A stretch of DNA of 64,000 nucleotides from the NCBI RefSeq assembly GCF_009870125.1, contig NC_046679.1:22320001-22384000 (forward strand). The letters run 5' to 3'. The position numbers were made by a program, and so were the translations under genes. This stretch comes from Drosophila pseudoobscura. Its lineage: Eukaryota; Arthropoda; Insecta; Diptera; Drosophilidae. The notes under the pieces are model-generated. The model ran no database searches. It was not told where the DNA came from and was given only the letters and a program-made list of their open reading frames with translations. Positions within the stretch are counted from its first letter, which is position 1. Every line of letters starts with the position of its first letter. This document shows, one piece after another, positions 25,545 through 35,400 of this stretch.

Positions 25545-26117
25545 GTTGTGTTGTAATTAAATCAAATTAATTGCAATTGACACAAAAGTAATTAGAAAAC
25601 CACAATTTTCACAATCTTCACGCGACGAAGGCCGCCTTAAAAAAGAGCAGGGCAGAACAATAGAAGACGGGAAGCCGGGTTGCCAAAATCTCGCAATTTT
25701 CTGAGCAGAGTTGTATTCTGTGCGTTTCAATTTTATTGCTCCTTTTGAGGGTGATACTTGACTTATTTTATGAGTTAAAGTGCTATTCAAATATAGCTTT
25801 TGTAGAAATTCATTTATTTTGGACTGGAAACTGGCAATTTCAATTGTAAATTTCACGCATGTGGCAGCACTAAGGCCACTTTGATACGATAGTTTTGGCG
25901 CGCAAGCGAAAAGACCCAGGGCCGCCACCAATTTGCATCTCAAACTGTCGGTTGAGATTTAAATTAAATGAGCTATATTTTTTAATTCAACAGATATTTA
26001 ACACATAATATAAATATAAAATAAATTAAACAAACTGAGGTAAGAATTTTCACTGTTGCCCTGGGCAACATTGCCGTGGTCCAGGGACAGGGAAAATCTG
26101 AATTACATATGTATGAA
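25545..26117. other. Karyopherin beta 3 upstream region and rpk 3' UTR
   Basis: A 573-bp spacer. The 11-mer AGTGCTGCCAC, read on the minus strand at 25858-25868, also occurs upstream of rec at 29322-29332. No gene is seen. Confidence 0.5.
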
Positions 26118-28034
26118 TTATTCATCCACTTTGACCAAGTGTTTCATATTAGTACAGAAACGCAGGGTAAAGTGATAAATCATCTCCACCAGGCTGAGTA
26201 TGGAAAAGCCCATGAAGAGGCCGAAAATACCTCCACAATTGGCTAGAAACTCGGTTATGCCGTACAGCTCCGACCGTTTCGAGGTTATAAACTGGTCCTG
26301 CTTGAAGTAGATGGAGAGCCGGGACATCTGGGAGCCGGCATACTCCTTCATGAAATCTGTGTCACCTTCGGCAATCAGCATTTCCTCCAGATCAAAGTTC
26401 GCCTGCGAGATTTCCGTGTTGTAGGCCAGAGAAGTACACGCCGGCATGCAATTGCACGCCGTTTCTACTCCCCGCGGAGCGTCTCGCTCCGCATTCAGTG
26501 CTTTCACGCGATGGAACTCCCTCACGAGGAGCTGGCGCTCGGCTCGATCGTAGCAATAGATTTTGTCCTCGCCACACACCGGCATATCCATATTCCTGGG
26601 CATCGAGAACTTGACGCAGCCGCATTTGGTCAGCGTGAAGTTGGCCAAGCACTCAAGCTGACAATTGGACTCGGTGTAGATCTTGAAGAAGCGCAGGGCC
26701 CGCTCATGGCTGAGGAAGCACTGCCGCCGCAGCGGATGGTACTCGGCAATTCCCGATGACGTCGTAATCATGCTTGGCTTGACCGCAATGAGGACCTCCT
26801 TGCCCATGGGAATGCGCACGAATTGCTTTGAGACCTGCGGCACGTCGTCCGGGGCATGTAGCAGAACTTTAAATCCTTGCACAGGACCACGGCAAGCGTA
26901 GTCCACCTCCTGCTTGAAGCTCTGCAGGGCCAGAAAGATGCCCGACCGAGCCCCAGCACTGAGCACGCGAGCTGGATACGTTACCACATCGCTCTCCACA
27001 TCATAGCCCGTTTCCAGCGACCAGGCCGAGTGTGAACTGATGTTTTCCATGTCCAAGGCATCGGCACTGTACCGATACTGGTAGGTGTCTTCCCGGTAGA
27101 TGTCGGTCGCGCTCAGCCCGTTGAAAGTGTAGCAGATGCCCTCCTCCTTAAAGAATAACACGGAACAAAATGTTAAAGAGCGGATTAGTCAGATTTCTTA
27201 ACGCTCACCGTGAGCGTTTTCCGAAAGAACTTGTCGCATTCACCAAAGCGGCTCAGCCAGCGGCAGTAGAAGAAATACCGATCGAACTGGGGCAGCATTC
27301 GTTCCAGCACATCAAAGTAGTCAACATCATCGCCAGAAATTAGCGGCATGGCCTGGTCAATTAACTGCGTGTTGCACACGTGAAGAAGTGTTCGAAACTC
27401 CTCCATCTCCAGGGCGGTGATGTTTTGCGGTTTGAAAACGCGCGAGGAGCGCATCTCAATATTGAACTGACTGTAAAGATCCGCAAACGAAGTCTCCTCG
27501 CCTGGAAAAAGGTTACATTTTAGGCAACGTAACTGGTTAATCAATCATTTGTCCAACCTTTCGGTTTCAGCACTCGCTTGGTTTCGGAGCAGACTGTGAT
27601 GGCGGGAAAGGGTATGTTCCACACGGGCGTTGATTTCTCAGCAAAGCTAACAATCACAGGCTGGAAAGATACACCATCAACAACGGCCAATTACAGATGT
27701 TAGGCAATAGATCCCCTACCGTCTCCGTCCACTTGGTGTAGGCGCTGGATATCAGCGTGGCACAGCCGTAAATGGAGATCAGAAAGGCGCACAGCCAAAA
27801 TATCCTCTCCCGCATCGGACGTTGGTAGTCGCCCAGGTACTGTACACCGTGCAAGGAGGTGTGGGAGCAGTATTCTTGATATGTGGTAAGGAATCCCTTG
27901 CAGACGGTCGCAACGTTAGCGGATTGGCGCGGTTTCTTTGAGGTAAGATCAATACCACCACTGTGGCTCTCCAGTTCAGAGTCACAGGTCGACATGGTGC
28001 TGTCCATTGCACAGTTTTTGGCACTCACAAACAT
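26118..28034 (-). CDS. rpk: Ripped pocket, DEG/ENaC sodium channel subunit
   Basis: Four exons (28034-27720, 27660-27558, 27501-27209, 27146-26118) join to 579 residues. The architecture is that of a degenerin/ENaC subunit: a short cytoplasmic N-terminus, TM1 at about 78-98, the family block PFPAITVC just outside the membrane, a large cysteine-rich extracellular loop, and TM2 with GLFMGFSILSLVEMIY near the C-terminus. The degenerin position, where a large residue locks these channels open, is the alanine in FLANCGG (about residue 539), the small residue expected in a gating-competent channel. The assignment to rpk rather than another pickpocket rests on length and on adjacency to Karyopherin beta 3. 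RPK forms amiloride-sensitive Na+ channels and is expressed in the germ line and early embryo. Confidence 0.85.
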
Positions 28035-28255
28035 GGTTAATAAATATTTGCAAAATAATGTTAGGCTGAAGAAGCATTTATCCCGTTACTTTAGGCTGCC
28101 AGACCGATGGTATTTGTGCAGTAAATTGCGATGTTTCTTCGCTGGTAGTATCGACTTTTTTTTTTGGTTCTAGTTCGCTCTAGTTCGTGACTGACTCAGA
28201 TATATCCCATCTCTAAATACAACGCTAAGCAAAACACGAAAAAAAAAAAATAGAA
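28035..28255. promoter_or_regulatory. Divergent promoter region, rpk and THAP gene
   Basis: Only 221 bp separate the two start codons, so both transcripts must start within this interval. No TATA box is obvious. A run of A immediately precedes the THAP start codon. Confidence 0.5.
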
Positions 28256-29031
28256 ATGGCTTCAAGAGTTTGTACCTATAAGGACTGTGAGAATTACTAT
28301 CTTATCAACGACAGCACCTCAACAACACTCTTCGCCCCTCCCAAGCAGCCGGAACGTGCACAAATCTGGCGCAAAAATGGACGGGTTCACCCGAAGATTC
28401 CGCCCCACAAAATGTTTATGTGCTTCGAACACTTTGATAAGAAATACATATCGTGCAGCAAGAATCGCAAGATATTAGTAGGCGAGGCGGTGCCATATCC
28501 TTACGAAGGTTCGCCCGAGCCGGAGGAGGCGGAGGCTCTTGAACAAGTGGCGTCGACATCATCGCAGGAAAGTTACTTCATAAATCTGATCGACAGCGAC
28601 GAGCTGAGCATCAACAATGTGGAGTCAACCACAGGCAGTTCCAAGCGCATGGTAACACTGCCACAGACTTTTAAGAATGGTAGTAAGTAATCAAATATAT
28701 TACAAGCTATATGTGGAAACCTAATGATCTGGAAATTGTATTTTTAGTTGAAATTAGTCTTGCGCCACCTTCCACCAAACGCTCGAGAACCACTGTTGAG
28801 CTAATACCACTTTCAGAGCCCCCTGTAAAGCAGGAGCCTTCTGTTGTCGAAGACCAGGCAATAGACCCCACAGAGGTATCGACGTTCATCTTCAAAGGCG
28901 AGGAATATGTGCAAATGTCTAAGTCGTATTATTTGCGCGAAAAGCGGGAAATTGCGCAGCAGCTGAGGCAATATAAGACCATACTCAAGAATATTAAAGA
29001 ATATTTCCAAGATGAATCCCTAGATATATAG
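28256..29031 (+). CDS. Small THAP-domain zinc-finger protein
   Basis: Two exons (28256-28682 and 28748-29031), split by a 65-bp GT-AG intron, give 236 residues. The N-terminus carries the THAP C2CH zinc-binding signature: CTYKDC at residues 6-11, then CFEH around residues 61-64. Between them lies the usual aromatic/basic region with IWRKNGR, in place of the more common WxxAI...R, so the domain is recognisable but somewhat diverged. The middle is acidic. The C-terminus (REKREIAQQLRQYKTILKNI) is a likely coiled coil, as in many THAP proteins, and probably mediates dimerisation. THAP domains are sequence-specific DNA binders related to P-element transposase. I cannot name the D. melanogaster orthologue. 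Confidence 0.82.
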
Positions 29032-29468
29032 ATAGTATTATATTTAAACATCGTGCCACCAAAACTCACTAGAATAAATCCAATATTTAGCTATACATCT
29101 TTTTCTATGGACAATCCTTAATAATATTCAGACGTGACCTAACCTAATCTAATACAATTCACATACATATATACTGACTGAGTATCGGGTATAAAGCTCG
29201 TTATATATAAGATTTTATCTGTTTTCATTTTTGTTTAAATCTGTCTTGGTTTCTCTATTCTTACAAAAACCGCTATAGATAAATATATTCTTGAAGCGGC
29301 TAATTAGTCAAATATACCAGTGCTGCCACGCGTGCGAAATCGTAACACATCGATTACTTTTCCAACAGTGATTCACTAAAATATTTTGGTGGTCACTGCA
29401 TAACTGTTATCTCTATCTGAAGCGCGTAAATTTGTACAAATTTTAGGAATTTGTATGGACACTTTTCA
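29032..29468 (+). promoter_or_regulatory. rec upstream region with a start-overlapping uORF
   Basis: The upstream region holds AGTGCTGCCAC (29322-29332) and an ACATCGATTA site. A five-codon upstream ORF at 29455-29472 ends in a TGA that overlaps the rec start codon (AATGA). A TTTTAG at about 29441-29446 could be a 3' splice site of a 5' UTR intron. Confidence 0.45.
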
Positions 29469-32400
29469 ATGAATCCACCGGCTCCTCGTGGACGTGCGCC
29501 TTCCAGATTCATACGTGGACGTGGTCGTGGAGGTGGAGGCTATCGGCCTTACTTTTATTTCCGCCGCAATGGCCGCGTCATCCCTGCACGCGGGAATCGC
29601 CAACCGGGCCAAGAGGCAGAGGCGGGCACGAGCGCCGGTGCGGCTGAAAATCGGCTGCCTCCGGCAAGAGGATGGAATCGTCCGGCCAGTAAGCGCGGTC
29701 GCGACACCAACCTAGACTGCAGCTTTCTCCGGCCCGAGAACTATGCAGCTCCAGAGGATGGCCTGCAAGTGCAGAGCATAGCGGTTGACAATCCGAAGGC
29801 CTGTCCCGGCTGGCGGTTGTACTTTCTGCGCGACACCTACACGGAGGACAGTGACCAGGCCAAACGCATCACTGCCGTGGAGGCACACTACCAGCGGAAT
29901 CCTCAGAAGTACGACTTTGTGCGGATACGAGAGCAGGGATTCTTCAAGCTGCCCGCCCTCGGCATCGTCTACGATGAGCAGTTGAAGAAGGTGTGGCCCC
30001 GGCTGGCGGAGGATCTGCGCGAGCACCCACAGCGCAGCCTGTCCACCCTGGCCGTGGCCATGCACACTGTAGTGATCAATCACAACTTGGACGCGAATGA
30101 CACGTCAGCCCCCCTGGAGCAGTCCACCCTGGAGCAGTATGTGCCTCCGCCGACCCGCACCCGAAAAATTTACGTGCGCCCCGAGGACTTTACGCCAGTG
30201 GAGCTAACGACCGGCATTAGTGCCGACCGCGTGGACACGCTCTTCTCGGTCCGCGGCATTGTCAGCAGCGTGGGTGAACCAACGTACAGCATAGCCTGGC
30301 AATCGTTTCGCTGCTCCCGGTGCCAGACGGAGCAAGCGATGCGTCAGCGAGGGTCCTTCCAACCCCGCCCCTACCACTGCAAGCAGGCGCAGTGTGTGGC
30401 CAAGGATAGCTTTGTGCCGCTCCGAAGCTCGCCCTACACGCGCATCTCGGCCAAGCAGATCGTTCGCCTGGAGGAGTCGAGTCTGTCGCTAATCGCGGAC
30501 TATGACAGCATACTTCCTGGGGAGATAGATGTGGAGCTGCGCCACGATCTTGTGGACTGCGTCCACGTGGGCCAGGAGATAGTCGTCAACGGAGTGCTCA
30601 AACTGCGCGATCTAGGCGAAGATGTGACCACCGCCACTGGATCTGTGGCAGGGGATTCCAACGAGTTGAAGGCCTACCTCAAGGCAGCGAGCGTCCAGGA
30701 TGCGCGCCACAAGAAGCGAGAGTTCAGCGAGCGCGACCTAGAGGCCATTGCCATGATCAATGCGGAGCCGAACAGCTTCAAGCTGCTGGTGCAGTCCCTG
30801 GCTCCAGAGGTGCATGGCCACGAGCTGCCCAAGGCCGCCTGTCTGCTCTCCCTTCTCGGAGGCGGCGCTGGAGGGGTCAATGTGCTGCTTGTGGGCGATC
30901 CCGGCATCGGCAAGTCCAAAATCTTGCAGAACTGCGCGCAGATCACGGAGCGAGGCTCGCACATTAGCGGAAAACGCGGCGCCCAATCCGCCCAGAGACT
31001 GGGGCCGACCTTCACGGGACGAAACAAGCGCGTGCTCCAGGCCGGGGGCCTCATGACGGCGAGCAGTCCGGGCCACTGCACCCTAGACGATGTGGACAAG
31101 CTGGCCTCGAAGCAGGCCGTGCTCCTGCAGTGCATGCAGTCGGGCGAGATCAATATGCCGCTGCCGGGCGCCTTCTCCACGTTCCTGGCCCAGCCCTCGA
31201 TCATTGCTTGTGCCAATCCCCAGCGAGGACAGTATGATGAGGGGCGCTACCTGCTGCAGAACATCCACATCGTGCCCTCCCTGCTCAAGGAGTTCCATCT
31301 GGTGTATGTCCTGCTGGACAAGCCCTCGGTCGTGCGCGACATATCCCTGACGGCTCATGTGCGCGCCCTCCACGCGGGGGCCAAGAAGCGCGCACAGATC
31401 GCGGCGCGCTATGCGCTCAAGCCTAAGACCAGCGACTCCATGTGCGAGGGCACCTTCTACGATGTGAGGACCGATGACGACAGCGAGGACAACGACAGCA
31501 TCATGCAGCAGGACTACGATCTGGACAAGCGACTCGAGCTGCAGGAGGAGGACGCTGAACTGGATCTCCTGCCACCTATACTCATCAAGAAATTCCTGGC
31601 CTATGCCCGCCAGAATGTGAATCCGTTGCTGAACGAGGCGGCCAGCCGCTCCATCGAGCGATTCTTCATGGAGCTCCGCGAAGGCGGTAGGACTGGAGGA
31701 GGGGAGGATACCGAGCAGAGCCAGCTTGGGTCGGGGTAAGATTGTCTTTAATTTAAGTTAACTAATGCTACAACTAAAATTACTTCGAGAGAACTATTGC
31801 TATCGCATCAGCTTCAGGAGGGAGGAGACGGGCAGCTCCAGGAAGATGGCCAGCAGGAAGGAGCACAGATACGACACGGTCATCGTGAAGAAGATGAAGG
31901 CAAACTGTGGAAGAGAAAAATGGAATAAGGAAAGCTGAACGGAGTCTAAGGTCCCATCTCACCATCATGCCGGTGCCAAAGTAGATGGGCTCCCGCACGG
32001 TGGCCAGGACGATACGCGCCACCAGCAGATGGACGATGAACGCTCCATAGGTGAGGCGTCCCAGTATACGGAAGATGGGCAGACAGGCGAACTTGCGGAA
32101 GATCCCTGGAAAGCAAACAAAACACCAATATGAGCGGAGAATCCAAGCGGAAATCCGTATCCCTCGAGGATACTTACAGCCGACCTTCCCGGCCATGCCC
32201 ACAATAAAGATGCTGAGACCAAAGGCCCAGAGGTTCCGCTGCAGCCCCGCGTAGATGGCGCCCCATATGGGCGACGGAGCCACGTAGTAGTGCTGGAAAA
32301 TGGGGTGAGCGGTGAAGAGCCAGAGGATGCCCACCGGAATGAGGGCGAACCACAGGAGCTGAAAGCTGCGCAACTCCCGCAACTTGTACTGCTTCAGGGC

Positions 32401-35400
32401 CAGCTGGTCGTAGACCAAGGCGGCCAGAACTCCGCAGAAATAGCAGCCAAAGTTCATCAGCGACGAGGTATAGAACTCCGTGAACTGGCGATCCCCAATG
32501 AACGAGTCCTTCTGGGTTCTGGTTTCAAGGATTGAATGGCATTGAAAAGAGTGAGAGTGAAAAAGAGACTCGAACTTACTGCGGCGTAGGCACAAAGATC
32601 GGATAGTAGTCCATGGCGTACGTGAGCAGCACAGGAAGGGCCATGAAGATCGCCAGGATGACCGCGTAGAGCTGCTTGCTCCATTTGGCAAAGCGATGGC
32701 CCAGCATCAGCAGCACCAAGCTGAGCACAAAGGATTGCGTGTCCGCGGCCAGATACCATCCCTGGAGCAGGCACTGTCAGGATGTCAGGATGGGAATAAA
32801 GCAAATATCAAATGAAGCAGCTCCTTAGCAGCTCGGGATGGATACACTTACGCGCTCGTCCGTCTGCACAAAGTTGTTGATGTACAGGAGATTGGTCCAC
32901 CAGTTGCGACGGCAGGCCAGTTGCTCCCGCTCGTAGATGTGCCGCCAGAGCGGACCTCCGGCAGTGTCAAAGTACACGCCGCTCAAGAGCAGAACAAAGG
33001 CATAGGGCACTGTCAGACGAATGTAGCGAAACACGTTGAACTTGACAAATAGCACGGCATACTGCAGAAAGGTCCAGGACTCTGCTTTGGACTGCACAGT
33101 ACGCGCCACGGCCAACCAGTTGATGGTGAGAAGGAGGCCACTGATTACAAAGAACGTGACCGTGATGAGAGAGCCGGAGACGAGGAGTGTGCCCGCGGCC
33201 GTGTGTAAAAGACGCTCGGGATCCTGGGGATTGCTGATGGCGCTCTCGTAGATCACCCAGTTGGTGTGCGCGAAGATAACCATGAACATGGAGAAGAACT
33301 TGAAGCAGTCGAGGAAGCGCAGCTCGCGTCCGATCTTGCCGTTGGGCTCCTGGTTGAGCCGATACCAGTTCCGAGCCACCGAGAAGGTGAGCAGCAGCTG
33401 CTGGGCGAGGCTCTTGGGTGGGGTCTTGTAGTGATCCCGCTCCTTGAGCATCTTGTCGTGACGCCGCCGCTTGAGCAAGAGATCCACGAGACTGCCCAAG
33501 CTGGCCAGAACCATCAGACCGCACAGTAGCCCATAGAATGTCAAGTTCCAGGCATCTTCAGGGATTATGTTAAGGCTATGATTCTATGTCCGACGTGAAG
33601 AGTAAAGAATACCCACCATCCTGGACCACTCGTCCAGCCTCATCGCAGTATTCCACCACGCTCTTGGCCCGCAGACTGAATCCTCGCCGCTTCAGCCGCC
33701 AGTTGAGGCAGGCACTCGTCAGCCGCTGATGTTGCTCTCGGTTCTGCGACTCCATAGAGAACAGCCCCAGGTACACATTCACCTGCATGGGGACAGAGAT
33801 AACCATGAATGGGCCATCAAAATGCCAGACAGAGACCCAGACCCAGACCCAGACCCGAATCTATCCCAAGCCCTTGGCCTTGAAAGAAATGTATTTGCGT
33901 TGATTGGATTGGTATCCATTTCCATTTTCGACCAACGCCCAACGATCAACAGCAAGTCAGCTTTGTGTAATCAGCCATCGTGAATGCATTTTGATGGAAT
34001 CGATCCACTGGATCAATGGCATCGGCCACACCGTCTCCCATTTACCCATCATCTATCCAACGTTTAATCAGCGGATTTTCCCTCCCGTGCATTCGAGTAA
34101 TTTATGCAATATTTATAGGTAAATGCAGATGCAGATGCAGATCTCGAATTCAGAGGCAGACCGAAGACCCGAGACAGAGGCGCTGCTGCTGCTTCTGCTG
34201 CTGGCCCATTAAAAATTCCCCCAGATCGAATCTGATTTCGAGTTGAATAAACTTTTGAACTGTTTTCACAGCTTCTGTGCTTTGTGTGGCGTTTGGTGGC
34301 TGATCGGCCATTACGAGCGACGCCTTGGACCGAGAGGAGTTTGGCAATATCGCAATAAATTCAAAATTCAAAATCGTGTTTGAAGATTGAATTAAATGGC
34401 CCACAATCCGATGCTGATGGTCTCACCTTCTCATTTTCCGTGAGCACACCCGGCAGCAGCGATTCCAGCTCGGCGTCGTCCAGTCCGGCCAGGGAGGCCT
34501 CGCATTCTCTCAGGCAGAGGCCAAAGTACAGCTGGCGATGGTCGAAGTGATGGCGATCGTAGCGCGAGATCTCGGCGATGGCTCGCCAGGCGGCCACCGA
34601 CTCATCCGGCTGGACTTGGGCCCGGACAAAGCAGTAGCTGGAGGTCTCCCCATCCAGTTCCTGCATGCAGCGGTCGTAGTCGTCCAAGTCGTACAGCTGC
34701 GGCATCTCATAGAACTGCGTCACTGCAAAACAGGAAGCGAAAAGACAACATATTGGAGCTCGCAAGGGGATGAGGCAGTTGAAGAAACAGAATATATGTA
34801 GAATCATGCGGATGAATCAGCCCATTAAGAGGCTCATCAGAAACTAGTTTTTTTTGTTTTTTTGCCTGCGAAGATCCTTTTTCGCTAGAACCATAACCGG
34901 GGTTCAATGGCTGTTAATTCAAGTGAAAGGAAACTAGTTTTCTTTGAACTTGTTTTGCATCCCCGCCACTCCACAAGGTGCATATACCTTTAATAACTTT
35001 ATCTATTCCAATTGGTGGAGAAAAACAAACAAACAAAGATTCAAGTGTAAGACGATAATTGTTTTGCTGATGAAGAGCCTCAATCTCTTGTCAGATTCCA
35101 GGCGACGCTTCGTCTGAGTTAATTGTTTGCTTCATTCAAATATAAATAACGTCCAATCATGCCCAGTCTGGAGATGTTTTTTTTTGGTTTCTGGCTGGGG
35201 AACTTTTGCCGGAGAGAACACGCAACTGGGCGGAGGAGGCTTATGGAGATGTAGATGAGAGGGCAATCCTATCGTTGCTCCCCAAAACGTTCAATTGTTG
35301 GATCGTTCGATTGACAAGCATACGATAGCATGCGATCTTAACGGATGTCACCGTAATGGATTATGTGATACGACTAGTATTTCCCCCTAGAGTAAGAGAG

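Noticed and set aside
31734-31739. Apparent premature stop truncating REC before its C-terminal domain
   Set aside because: The TAA is the middle of a GTAAG donor. Splicing to 37916 restores the expected MCM8 C-terminus in frame.
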